Assembly (NCBI GenBank): GCA_944332715.1
Contig: CALVKN010000068.1
Coordinates: 143,755-183,204, forward strand
Direction: 5' to 3'
From: an uncultured Bacilli bacterium
GTDB lineage: Bacteria > Bacillota_I > Bacilli_A > RF39 > UBA660
Length of the DNA: 39,450 nucleotides
Shown: positions 9,451 through 17,328 of the stretch, in pieces
Layout: the number at the start of each line of letters is the position of its first letter
Numbering within the stretch: the stretch's first letter is position 1
Made by a program: the position numbers and the translations under genes
Notes under the pieces: model-generated
The model's input: the letters and a program-made list of their open reading frames with translations, nothing else
Databases searched by the model: none
Told to the model about the DNA's origin: nothing

Positions 9451-9525
9451 TTGACTTTTTGGGGTGTTTCCGATATAGTAATATCGCTATCATAGCGCCT
9501 GATGTTATGATGGCGTGATATCATA
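9451..9525 (+). promoter_or_regulatory. Promoter of the acyltransferase-ligase operon with two downstream dyads
   Basis: TTGACT (9451-9456), 17-bp spacer, TATAGT (9474-9479). Just downstream are two dyads: CGCTA-TCA-TAGCG at 9485-9497 and TATGAT-N8-ATCATA at 9506-9525. They lie over the predicted start point and early leader, where a repressor would sit. I do not recognise the operator family. Confidence 0.65.
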
Positions 9526-9542
9526 CTTTTATATGAATAGGA

Positions 9543-10451
9543 ATGGACGACCGTATGGAACACATGGAGAAAAAACCCAAGCGCCGCCGGGGCGACCGGC
9601 GGGACGGCGTATGGCTGCGCGATCTCGACGCGCTGCACGGGTTTACGCCGTACCTGTTCCCCAACCGCGCGGACAACGAGGCTTTCATTGAAGAACAGAT
9701 CGACCTGACGAACATCCTGGCCTATCTGGAAAAGAAAAACGCCGGGCAGCCGCAGTACCGGTACACGATTTTCCACGTCATCGCCGCGGCGGCGGTGAAG
9801 TGTTTCGTGCTCCGGCCGAAGATGAACCGCTTCATCCAGGGCAGCCGCATGTACCAGCGCAAGGTGCTGACGCTCTCGTTCGTGGTCAAAAAGCAGTTCA
9901 ACGACGAGTCGCACGAGGCGCTGGCCTTCCAGTATTGCGACGGGAACACGACGATCGACACGCTGCACGAGGCGATCATGAAGGAGATCACGGAGTTTCG
10001 CGGCGGCAAGACGGACAATTCCACCGACGGCATGGATATGCTGCTCAAGCTCCCGCGCTGGCTGCTGACCATCGTCATCCACCTGCTGCACACGCTGGAT
10101 TATTACGGCCGCGTGCCGGAGTTTCTCGTCAAGACCGACCCGAACTATGCGTCGATCTTCATCTCCAACCTGGGTTCGATCAAGCTCAACGCCGGGTATC
10201 ACCATCTGACCAACTGGGGGACGACGTCGTTTTTCGCCGTCATCGGCGAAAAGCACATGGCGCACGTGGTCGACGCGGAGGGGAACGACAGCATCCGGCC
10301 GGTGCTCGATCTCGGGCTGACGCTCGACGAGCGCATTGCCGACGGCTACTACTACTCCAAAACGGTCCGGTTGCTCAAGTACCTGCTGCAGCATCCGGAG
10401 CTGCTGGAGCTGCCCGCAGGCACGGAGGTAGATTATGAACAGTCCCATTGA
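9543..10451 (+). CDS. 2-oxoacid dehydrogenase E2-like acyltransferase (catalytic-domain only)
   Basis: A protein of about 302 residues resembling the chloramphenicol-acetyltransferase-fold catalytic domain of E2 enzymes. It has no lipoyl domain, no subunit-binding domain and no E1 or E3 gene nearby. Family-like features are YTIFHVIAAAAVKCFVLRP near 74-92, FISNLGSI, and the C-terminal DERIADG (262-268), which aligns with the E2 active-site DHRVIDG. The catalytic His is replaced by Glu263, while the Asp and Gly are kept. A true E2 role is therefore unlikely. It overlaps the ligase gene by 17 bp, so the ligase probably supplies its acyl group or acts on the same product. Starts at 9543, 9555 or 9564 are possible; AGGA at 9539 suits 9555 somewhat better. 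Confidence 0.75.
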   Translation: MDDRMEHMEKKPKRRRGDRRDGVWLRDLDALHGFTPYLFPNRADNEAFIEEQIDLTNILAYLEKKNAGQPQYRYTIFHVIAAAAVKCFVLRPKMNRFIQGSRMYQRKVLTLSFVVKKQFNDESHEALAFQYCDGNTTIDTLHEAIMKEITEFRGGKTDNSTDGMDMLLKLPRWLLTIVIHLLHTLDYYGRVPEFLVKTDPNYASIFISNLGSIKLNAGYHHLTNWGTTSFFAVIGEKHMAHVVDAEGNDSIRPVLDLGLTLDERIADGYYYSKTVRLLKYLLQHPELLELPAGTEVDYEQSH

Positions 10452-12165
10452 AAACCGCCCGGAACCGAAGGCGCCCTGGCTGCGCTTTTACGGCAAGGTG
10501 CCGGCGCACCTCGAGTACCCCACCGGGTCCATGATGGACGCGGTGACCGCCGTGGCCGAAAAGTACCCGCAGCAGACGGCGTATACGTTCCAGGGCGTCA
10601 AGACCACCTACCGGGAGCTCGTGGAGCAGGCGCACCGCGTCGCGCGTGCGTTTGCGGCGGCGGGCGTGCAAAAGGACGACCGCGTAACCATTTGCCTGCC
10701 CAACTGCCCGCAGGCGGTACTGTGCTTTTACGGCCTGAACCTCATCGGCGCGGTGGCCACGATGATCCATCCGCTTTCGAGCGTGGGCGAGATCGCGTTT
10801 TTCCTGCGCGACTCGGGCTCGAAGGTCGCCGTCACGCTGGACCAGTTTTACGGTAAATTCCAGGACGTGATGCGCGAGCAGCCGCTCGACCGGCTGATCG
10901 TGGCGAACGTGGGAGACGCGCTGTCGCCGGTGCTGCGCGCCGGTTACTGGCTCACGCAGGGGCGCAAGCTCCACGTGCCGCAGATCGTTGCGCCGGCCAT
11001 GAAGTGGCGCGCGTTTTTGCAGCAGGGCGACGTGTACGAGCAGCCGTACCTCATCAAACGGGACGCGGAGGAGCCGGCGGTGATCCTCTTCTCCGGCGGC
11101 ACCACGGGCGTGACGAAGGGCATCCTGCTCTCCAATCTCAACTTCAACGCGCTGGGGCTGCAGACCATCGCGATGGCCACGACGTTTGAGCCGGGGCAGC
11201 GCATGCTGGCGGCCATGCCCGTGTTCCACGGGTTTGGGCTCGGCGTGTGCATCCACACGATGCTCATCGCGGGGGGCACGTGCATCCTGGTGCCGCGCGT
11301 CTCGGTCGAAAGCTACGCAAAGCTGCTCAAGAAGGAGAAGCCGAACTATATTGCCGGCGTGCCCACGCTCTTTGAGGGCATCACGCGCAACCCGTACATG
11401 GACGGCGTGGATCTCTCGTGCCTCAAGGGCGTGTTCTCGGGCGGCGATTCGCTCTCGATCGAGCTCAAGAAGAAATTCGACCTGTTCCTCAAGCAGCACG
11501 GCGCGACCGTGCAGGTGCGCGAGGGATACGGCACGACGGAGTGCGTGACCGCGAGCTGCCTGACGCCGTACGACATGTACCGCGAGGGCAGCATCGGCCT
11601 GCCGTTCCCGGACACGTATTACAAGATCGTCAAGGTCGGCACGACCGACGAGGTGCCGTATGGCGAGGAGGGCGAGATCTGCCTGACCGGCCCGTCGATG
11701 ATGATGGGCTATGTCAACCAGCCGGAAGAGACGGCCCACACCATGCAGGTGCATGCGGACGGCCGTACCTGGGTGCACACGGGCGACCTGGGGCTCATGG
11801 ACGAGGATGGGTTCGTGTATTTCCGCCAGCGCATCAAGCGCATGATCGTGACGAGCGGCTACAACGTGTATCCCTCGCAGCTGGAGAATATCCTCGATGC
11901 GCACGAGGCCGTGCAGATGAGCTGCGTCATCGGCGTGCGCGACAGCTACAAGATGCAGAAGGTCAAGGCGTTCATCGTGCTCCGGCCCGGGCTGCAGGAG
12001 ACGCCGGAGCTCATGGAGTCGATCTGGGAGCACTGCCGCCGGCACATCGCCAAATATGCGATGCCGTACGAGATCGAGGTGCGCGACTCGCTGCCCAAGA
12101 CGCTCGTGGGCAAGGTCGCCTATACCGTGCTGGAAAAGGAGGAGCTGGCGCGACAGTCTGCCTGA
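10435..12165 (+). CDS. AMP-dependent acyl-CoA synthetase/ligase
   Basis: A 576-residue adenylate-forming enzyme that activates a carboxylic acid as acyl-AMP and usually transfers it to CoA. It shows the phosphate-binding loop ILFSGGTTGVTKG near 218-230, the EGYGTTE adenine motif, HTGDLG with the ribose-binding Asp, FRQRIKRMIVTSGYNVYP as the hinge region, and the C-terminal catalytic lysine in PKTLVGKVAY near 558. The length and the absence of a carrier domain match free-standing fatty or aromatic acyl-CoA ligases; the substrate is not readable. The start at 10435 lies inside the end of the E2-like gene with a GGAGGT site, so translation is coupled. A terminator follows. Confidence 0.9.
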   Translation: MNSPIENRPEPKAPWLRFYGKVPAHLEYPTGSMMDAVTAVAEKYPQQTAYTFQGVKTTYRELVEQAHRVARAFAAAGVQKDDRVTICLPNCPQAVLCFYGLNLIGAVATMIHPLSSVGEIAFFLRDSGSKVAVTLDQFYGKFQDVMREQPLDRLIVANVGDALSPVLRAGYWLTQGRKLHVPQIVAPAMKWRAFLQQGDVYEQPYLIKRDAEEPAVILFSGGTTGVTKGILLSNLNFNALGLQTIAMATTFEPGQRMLAAMPVFHGFGLGVCIHTMLIAGGTCILVPRVSVESYAKLLKKEKPNYIAGVPTLFEGITRNPYMDGVDLSCLKGVFSGGDSLSIELKKKFDLFLKQHGATVQVREGYGTTECVTASCLTPYDMYREGSIGLPFPDTYYKIVKVGTTDEVPYGEEGEICLTGPSMMMGYVNQPEETAHTMQVHADGRTWVHTGDLGLMDEDGFVYFRQRIKRMIVTSGYNVYPSQLENILDAHEAVQMSCVIGVRDSYKMQKVKAFIVLRPGLQETPELMESIWEHCRRHIAKYAMPYEIEVRDSLPKTLVGKVAYTVLEKEELARQSA

Positions 12166-12194
12166 GGATGGCGCGCACGGGCATGTGCAGTATG

Positions 12195-12228
12195 GCGGGG
12201 GAGCCTGTGGGGCGCCCCCGCTGCTTTT
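12195..12228 (+). terminator. Probable terminator of the acyltransferase-ligase operon
   Basis: GCGGGGG (12195-12201) pairs with CCCCCGC (12215-12221), followed by TGCTTTT. The loop is long (13 nt) and the T run short, so efficiency may be moderate. Confidence 0.55.
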
Positions 12229-12237
12229 CCGGCGCGC

Positions 12238-12265
12238 TTGCATTTGCGGCTGTGTGTGGTATACT
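12238..12265 (+). promoter_or_regulatory. Promoter of the GNAT-like gene
   Basis: TTGCAT (12238-12243), 16-bp spacer ending TGG, TATACT (12260-12265). It lies just after the upstream terminator and 36 bp before the coding start. Confidence 0.7.
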
Positions 12266-12301
12266 GAACCTGGGATCAGAGGAAAGGGGAGTATCACCGT
12301 T

Positions 12302-13462
12302 ATGGTAACAATCAGGGAAGCGGTGCGGCGCAGGGACATCGTCCGGTTCATGGAGTTTCCCAACCGCCTGTACCGCGGCAATCCATATTATGTGCCGGAC
12401 ATGCTCGACAGCCAGGTGGCGGACATGATGCGCGACAAGAACCCCGCGTTTGAATATTGCGAGGCCAAGTGCTTTCTGGCCTACCGTGGGAAAGAGATCG
12501 TCGGGCGCATCGCCTGCATTCTCAACCGGCGCGCCAATGCGAAGTTCCAAAAGGAATATATGAACATCTCTCACATCGATTTTATCGACGACGACGAGGT
12601 GGTCGACGCGCTGTTCGACGCGGCGGAGGCGTATGCGCGGGAGCTCGGCTGCGTGGCCGTCCACGGCCCGCTCGGGTTTTCCGACATGGACCGGGAGGGC
12701 ATGCTCATCCATGGGTTTGACAAGCCCAGCCTGTTTTACACCTATTACAACCATCCGTATTATGTCACGCAGATGGAGCGCCGCGGCTACGTCAAGGAAG
12801 TCGACTGGCTCGAATACCGCGTCACCATTCCGGACAAGCCGGTGGAGCGCATCGACCGCATGGCGGACATGATCCGCAAGCGCTATCATCTCCACACGAT
12901 CGATCTCGACCATCTCGACCGCCCGCTGTCGCGCCTGGTAGAGGATGTGTTCAAGCTCTATAACGAGACGTACCTGGCGCTGTTCGGCGTCGTGGCGCTC
13001 ACGCCCAAACAGGTGGAGAAGTATGTGCGGGAGTTTCTGCCCATGGTACAGGGACGCACCACCTCATTTGTGTACAACGACAAGGACGAACTCGTGGCAT
13101 TCGGCATCTGCTGTCCGTCGCTCGACCGGGCGCAGCAGAAGAATGGCGGCCGGCTGTTCCCGTTCGGCTGGATCCCGCTGCTGCGGGCGCTCAAGAGCCG
13201 CAAAAACGAGCAGCTCGACATGCTGCTCGTGGCGGTCAAGCCGGAGTTGCAGGGCTGCGGCATCAACGCCGCCATCATGGGCGACATGATGCACAAGGTG
13301 ATCGCCTCCGGGTTCCGCTTTGCAGAGACGGGGCCGCAGCTGGAGTACAACACCAAGGTGCAGTCCCAGTGGAAGTTTTTCCCGGTGGAACAGCACAAGC
13401 GGCGCCGCTGCTGGGTGAAGGAGCTGTCCGGTGGAGCCGGCGACGGAGACGGCACGGTCTGA
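12302..13462 (+). CDS. GNAT-superfamily-like protein (YghO-like family)
   Basis: A 386-residue protein. The N-terminus (about 1-150: FPNRLYRGNPYYVPDM, then GKEIVGRIACILNRRAN and VHGPLGFSDMDREG) and the C-terminal half (QLDMLLVAVKPELQGCGINA, with a Q-x-x-G-x-x-A acyl-CoA-loop-like motif) resemble two GNAT-type folds. Many bacterial genomes carry such roughly 380-residue proteins annotated only as GNAT-like. A transferase using an acyl-CoA donor is the family expectation; the acceptor is unknown. The ATG at 12302 is preceded by AGGGGAG; the frame is open further upstream, but over the ligase gene and the promoter. Its place right after the ligase operon suggests, but does not prove, a joint pathway. 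Confidence 0.75.
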   Translation: MVTIREAVRRRDIVRFMEFPNRLYRGNPYYVPDMLDSQVADMMRDKNPAFEYCEAKCFLAYRGKEIVGRIACILNRRANAKFQKEYMNISHIDFIDDDEVVDALFDAAEAYARELGCVAVHGPLGFSDMDREGMLIHGFDKPSLFYTYYNHPYYVTQMERRGYVKEVDWLEYRVTIPDKPVERIDRMADMIRKRYHLHTIDLDHLDRPLSRLVEDVFKLYNETYLALFGVVALTPKQVEKYVREFLPMVQGRTTSFVYNDKDELVAFGICCPSLDRAQQKNGGRLFPFGWIPLLRALKSRKNEQLDMLLVAVKPELQGCGINAAIMGDMMHKVIASGFRFAETGPQLEYNTKVQSQWKFFPVEQHKRRRCWVKELSGGAGDGDGTV

Positions 13463-13478
13463 ACAAGGAAAGGGTACG

Positions 13479-13510
13479 CCCGGCGGGCCGAAAGGCTCGC
13501 CGGGTGTTTT
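13479..13510 (+). terminator. Terminator after the GNAT-like gene
   Basis: An 11-bp stem (13479-13489 with 13494-13504, one G-U pair) closed by a GAAA tetraloop and followed by TGTTTT. Confidence 0.85.
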
Positions 13511-13529
13511 GCAAAAAGGAGGGCGTGGG

Positions 13530-14408
13530 GTGAAGCGCGCGATCGGCTCTGTATTGGTAGGGTATGGCCTGTGGGGGCTGCTGCCCATGTTCTGGAAGCA
13601 GTTCCACACGCTGGACGCGGTGTACCTGCTGGCGGTGCGCATCGTGATGTCCATGGTTTTCTGCCTGCTGCTCGTGGCGGTGACGCGGCGCTTTGACGCG
13701 CTGCGGGCGGTGCTGCGGGATCGCCGCGTGTGCCTGCGCCTTGCGGTTTGCGGCGTGGTCATCACGGCCAACTGGTGGATGTACATCTATGCCGTGAGCA
13801 GCAACCACATCCTCGATGGGAGCCTTGCGTTTTACATCAGCCCGCTGTTGTCCATCCTGATCGGACGGCTGGCGTTTGGCGAGCGGCTGGCCCGGGAGCA
13901 GTGGGCGGCGGTGGGGCTTGCGCTGCTGGGGGTACTCGTGCCGGTGGTGGAGTCCGGCCGGCCGCCGCTGCTGGCGCTGGGCATCGGCGCGACATTTTCC
14001 GTCTATGGGGCCATCAAAAAGCAGCTGGCCGTGGACAGCATCGTGTCGCTGACGGTGGAGACGCTGTGCATGACGCCGCCGGCGCTGTTGTTTGTGGCCT
14101 GGATGGAGCGGGACGGCGGCTATCTCTTTTCGGGCGCGGTGCCGGATGGGGAACTGGCGCTGCTGTTGCTCACCGGCGTGGCCACGTCCGTGCCGCTGCT
14201 GTTTTTCGCTGCGGGCGTGCACCGGCTGCCCGTTTCGCTTTCCGGCATGCTGCTGTATCTCAATCCCACGCTGCAGCTGCTGCTGGGCGTGCTGGTGTAT
14301 CGCGAGCCGTTTACCGGCACGGACGCGGTCATGTTCGCGCTGGTGTTCGCCGCAGTGGCGCTGTTCCTGCTCGGCGGCAGGCGCCGGGGCAAAGCGCTGC
14401 CCGGGTGA
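13530..14408 (+). CDS. rarD: RarD/EamA-family membrane transporter
   Basis: A 292-residue integral membrane protein with about ten hydrophobic helices. It matches RarD of the drug/metabolite transporter superfamily along its length: GYGLWGLLPMFWKQ at the start, GVVITANWWMYIYAVSSNHILDGSLAFYI style blocks near 70-100, ATFSVYGAIKKQ near 155, and SVPLLFFAAG followed by YLNPTLQ late. RarD proteins are assumed to export small metabolites; the substrate is uncertain. The start is a GTG at 13530 with AGGAGG seven bases before it. The frame is open upstream, but that part lies over the terminator of the previous gene. No terminator of its own is evident. Confidence 0.88.
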   Translation: MKRAIGSVLVGYGLWGLLPMFWKQFHTLDAVYLLAVRIVMSMVFCLLLVAVTRRFDALRAVLRDRRVCLRLAVCGVVITANWWMYIYAVSSNHILDGSLAFYISPLLSILIGRLAFGERLAREQWAAVGLALLGVLVPVVESGRPPLLALGIGATFSVYGAIKKQLAVDSIVSLTVETLCMTPPALLFVAWMERDGGYLFSGAVPDGELALLLLTGVATSVPLLFFAAGVHRLPVSLSGMLLYLNPTLQLLLGVLVYREPFTGTDAVMFALVFAAVALFLLGGRRRGKALPG

Positions 14409-14488
14409 CGACCGGCCCCGGGCGGGCGCGTTCGGTTATGACGGCTTTCCACGGGACAGGGCCACGGGGCGGCCAAACGGCACAAATT

Positions 14489-15622
14489 GGGGGGAAGGAG
14501 CAGAGGGAACATGGGACTGACGATCGGAAGCCTGCACATGATGGGAACGCTGACGCAGGAGCAGCAGGCAGCAAACCCATACCGCCTGGAACGGGATGGG
14601 AGGGTCAGCCTGTATAACCTCGACTGGGACAATCCTCTTATCTTGTATGCGGATGCAGAGACGCTTTCGTGCGAGACGGGCAAAGACGTGCTGGCCTTTT
14701 ACTGCTTCGATGAAGACGCGGTGGCGCTGGTGCTCTACCGGGACGGCAAAGCGGTGGCTGGCGGCGCATCGTCGCTGGATGAAGGGCTCTCTCAACCGCC
14801 GAAGAACATGGGCTTGATCGCGGCGGCGTTCGTCGTAGAAGATGCGGGCGGCGCGACACTGGAGCGGCTGATGACGGACGCCCCGGTGGATACGATGCAG
14901 CAGATTGACGAACTGGCGGCGTATCTACGGCTGCCGCTGCTGCCGGACGCGGCGCCGGCAGAGCAGATGGAGAACGGCGAGCAGGAGCGAAAGCGTCCGG
15001 CCGCTGCGCAGAGACTGGATGCAGGGGCGCAGGAAAAGCAGGTGGCGGAGCGTGTGGGGGGGAAAGAGCAGGGAAACATGAGGCTGACGATCGGGAGCCT
15101 GCACATGATGGGGACGTTGACGAAGGAGCAGCGGGCAGCAAACCCGTACCGATACGAACGGGATGGGCGGGTCAGCCTGTATGACCACAATTGGGATAGT
15201 TGGCATATCCTTCTCAGGGATGCAGAGACGTTTTCACTCAAAACCGGCAAAGACGTGCTGGTCTTTTACTGCCACAATGAAGACTCGGTGGCATTGGTGC
15301 TCTACCGGGGCGGCAAAGCGGTGGCTGGCGGTATGTCATCGCTGGATGAAGGGCGCTCTCAAACGCCGAAGCGCATGGGCTTGATCGCGGCGGCATTCGG
15401 CATCGAAGATGCGGGCGGCGCAAAGCTGGAGCGGCTGATGACGGTCGCGCGGGCGGATGTGATGCGGCAGATTGACGAGCTGGCGGAGCATCTCAAGCTG
15501 CCGCTGTTGCCGGGCACAGCGCTGGCAGAGCAGATGGAGGCGGACGAGCGGGAGCGGAAGCAAAAGCTGCCGACCGGTGCGAAGAGACTGGATGCAGAGG
15601 CGCAGGAAATCTTTGGGGAGCG
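14489..15622 (+). repeat. Tandem duplication of about 567 bp inside one gene
   Basis: The unit beginning near 14489 recurs 567 bp later near 15056. The two start codons are at 14511 and 15078. The first 60 coding bases differ at 7 positions (about 88% identical). The unit includes the leader and ribosome site of the first copy and the first codons of the C-terminal region. In the second copy the former leader is read in frame as VGGKEQGN just before its Met. Confidence 0.9.
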
Positions 15623-16523
15623 GATGGCGGCGCTGGGGTTTCAAACTTTCAAATATCATCGGTGGTATAAGCTGATCTGCGACGAGGTGCTGCTGTCGTT
15701 CGGACTGGTGCCATATAACGGATCATTTGACATGCTGATCGGCATTCAGCCTACCTTCGTGCCATATTTGGGCTCTTTTATGACCGAAAAATTGGAGAGT
15801 TTGCCGTATGTCATGAGTGTTCAAGATACGCCAAATGAAATGCAGAACTGGCGTCATGATTCGCGTTCGGTTCATTATATTTTTTCTTGCGACGATCTCC
15901 ACCTAACCAAATGGACAAGGTATACGGTGGAGGAGATATTCGGCAAGGTGGTGGAACCGATGCTACGCAGGATCACCAACGTGCAGGATGCGGTGAAGGA
16001 ACTGCAGTGGTGGATGTTTGTCATGTGCAGACAGTACAACTGGGATCAACAGGTATCTGGGGGTAAGGTGAGGCTACCGACGGTAGAGAACTATGAACCG
16101 CGGGGAGAGCCGGTACATATCGTATTCAACCAGTATTGCTTTTTCCGGATGTATGAGGAACTGTGGCATAAGACGCTGCGAGATGAAAGCGGATATTCCG
16201 TTTCCCGCCCGACGCCGGGCGTGCGCGGCTGGGACGACTACGAGGGGATGGAGCGCGTGATCGAGGCAAAGGAGAACAAACGGGAGGAATACCTGCTGCT
16301 GAAGAACCGGGACGAGGCGGCGATAGAGGAGCGGCTGCATCGGGCGTATGAGGAAAACCTGAAACTGATCAAGCGGCGGCTGAAGCTGACGCCGGATTGC
16401 AGCGACACGATCTGGGACCGGGACTACCGGCATCCGTACGACATCAAGCAGATGCTGCAGGAGCGGTATGAGCGGTGCGCCCCGCGTATGCACGAGGGAG
16501 ACTATACCATCGACTTTATCTGA
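14511..16523 (+). CDS. Unknown protein with tandemly duplicated N-terminal domain
   Basis: A 670-residue protein of no family I recognise. Residues 1-165 and 190-355 are two copies of one domain (GSLHMMGTLT, then NPYR-ERDGRVSLY, GKDVL-FYC, VALVLYR, GKAVAGG and SSLDEG in both), each ending in a charged linker. The unique C-terminal part (about 365-670) has Trp- and Tyr-rich stretches (YHRWYKLICDEVLLSFGL, ELQWWMFVMCRQYNW) and a charged helical tail. No signal peptide or membrane helix is seen, so it is probably cytoplasmic. GGAAGGAG lies 12 nt before the ATG. The G+C content of the C-terminal half drops to about 45-50%, unlike neighbouring genes, suggesting transfer. The second copy keeps a ribosome site and ATG at 15078 that could produce a shorter 481-residue form. 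Confidence 0.75.
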   Translation: MGLTIGSLHMMGTLTQEQQAANPYRLERDGRVSLYNLDWDNPLILYADAETLSCETGKDVLAFYCFDEDAVALVLYRDGKAVAGGASSLDEGLSQPPKNMGLIAAAFVVEDAGGATLERLMTDAPVDTMQQIDELAAYLRLPLLPDAAPAEQMENGEQERKRPAAAQRLDAGAQEKQVAERVGGKEQGNMRLTIGSLHMMGTLTKEQRAANPYRYERDGRVSLYDHNWDSWHILLRDAETFSLKTGKDVLVFYCHNEDSVALVLYRGGKAVAGGMSSLDEGRSQTPKRMGLIAAAFGIEDAGGAKLERLMTVARADVMRQIDELAEHLKLPLLPGTALAEQMEADERERKQKLPTGAKRLDAEAQEIFGERMAALGFQTFKYHRWYKLICDEVLLSFGLVPYNGSFDMLIGIQPTFVPYLGSFMTEKLESLPYVMSVQDTPNEMQNWRHDSRSVHYIFSCDDLHLTKWTRYTVEEIFGKVVEPMLRRITNVQDAVKELQWWMFVMCRQYNWDQQVSGGKVRLPTVENYEPRGEPVHIVFNQYCFFRMYEELWHKTLRDESGYSVSRPTPGVRGWDDYEGMERVIEAKENKREEYLLLKNRDEAAIEERLHRAYEENLKLIKRRLKLTPDCSDTIWDRDYRHPYDIKQMLQERYERCAPRMHEGDYTIDFI

Positions 16524-16545
16524 CAGACCAGCGGAGAGCGAGGCA

Positions 16546-17196
16546 ATGGATCGCGAAAGGGAACGTATGAAGCGGCTTTTTGCAAACGGGCGCGGCCTGC
16601 GAATCATACCGGCAATCATGGTAGTGTTCACAGGATTGGTCGTGGCAGGATTGACCAGCTGGAGCCGCAGCCAGAATGACGCGCTGGCGGAGAACGCATA
16701 TGCGCAGTTGCCGCTCGGTGCGCTCACACGAATTGAAATGATACGATATATCACGGAACAAGGCGGGGAGGCCATTACCACTAACCATGCGGACAATTTT
16801 TACCGCATGAGAATGGGAGATGATTATCTTGTCCTTGTGTGTGGCTCGAAGGGGACAATCGACGCAACTGCCGTCTATTCGGAAACGGGAGATTTGCTTG
16901 ATACCAACGGAATTGATCCGATCTCATTTGATCGCGAGTACGTTCCGCAGACATATGCCGAGCTGTGTGAAAGATATGGCGCTCCGCATGGCGAGCGCGG
17001 TTCAGGATTGTATTACGCATGTTATTTGACCGATGAAGCGCAGATCGTTGCATTTCGTATGGAACCTTCGGCCGAATCATATTTTGTCGGAGATGATGAT
17101 ACGGGTGAGCAACAGGACGAGTTGGTCATACGTTCCATATATGTTGAGAACATTGCGACGATGGAGGATAATAGGCAATATATTTTAGAACCATGA
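16546..17196 (+). CDS. Unknown single-pass membrane protein
   Basis: A 216-residue protein with a basic N-terminus, one hydrophobic helix (about 21-45) and an acidic extracytoplasmic-looking domain (DNFYRMRMGDDYLVLVCG; TYAELCERYGAP). I do not recognise the family. It follows the duplicated-domain gene by 22 nt and shares its lower G+C, so the two are probably one acquired operon. Two starts are plausible: 16546 (GGAGAG site) and 16567 (AAAGGGAA site); the longer one is given. Convergent with dacF. Confidence 0.65.
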   Translation: MDRERERMKRLFANGRGLRIIPAIMVVFTGLVVAGLTSWSRSQNDALAENAYAQLPLGALTRIEMIRYITEQGGEAITTNHADNFYRMRMGDDYLVLVCGSKGTIDATAVYSETGDLLDTNGIDPISFDREYVPQTYAELCERYGAPHGERGSGLYYACYLTDEAQIVAFRMEPSAESYFVGDDDTGEQQDELVIRSIYVENIATMEDNRQYILEP

Positions 17197-17250
17197 ATGC
17201 GAGATCTTTTGACGCGCAGCCGACTTGTGCGGCGGCGCGGCAAAGGGAGA

Positions 17251-17303
17251 GGGGGCCGGCAGATACTGCCGGCCCCCTGTTGCGCCCGGCCGCGGGGCCG
17301 GGC
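17251..17303. terminator. Paired hairpins between convergent genes
   Basis: A perfect 12-bp stem with an ATA loop (17251-17262 with 17266-17277), and a second perfect 8-bp stem GCCCGGCC-GCGG-GGCCGGGC (17284-17303). Tails are only moderately T-rich on either strand. Probably a bidirectional terminator for the 16546 gene and dacF. Confidence 0.65.
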
Positions 17304-17328
17304 GGGGTGTTTGGCTGCCGTGCGGCGC

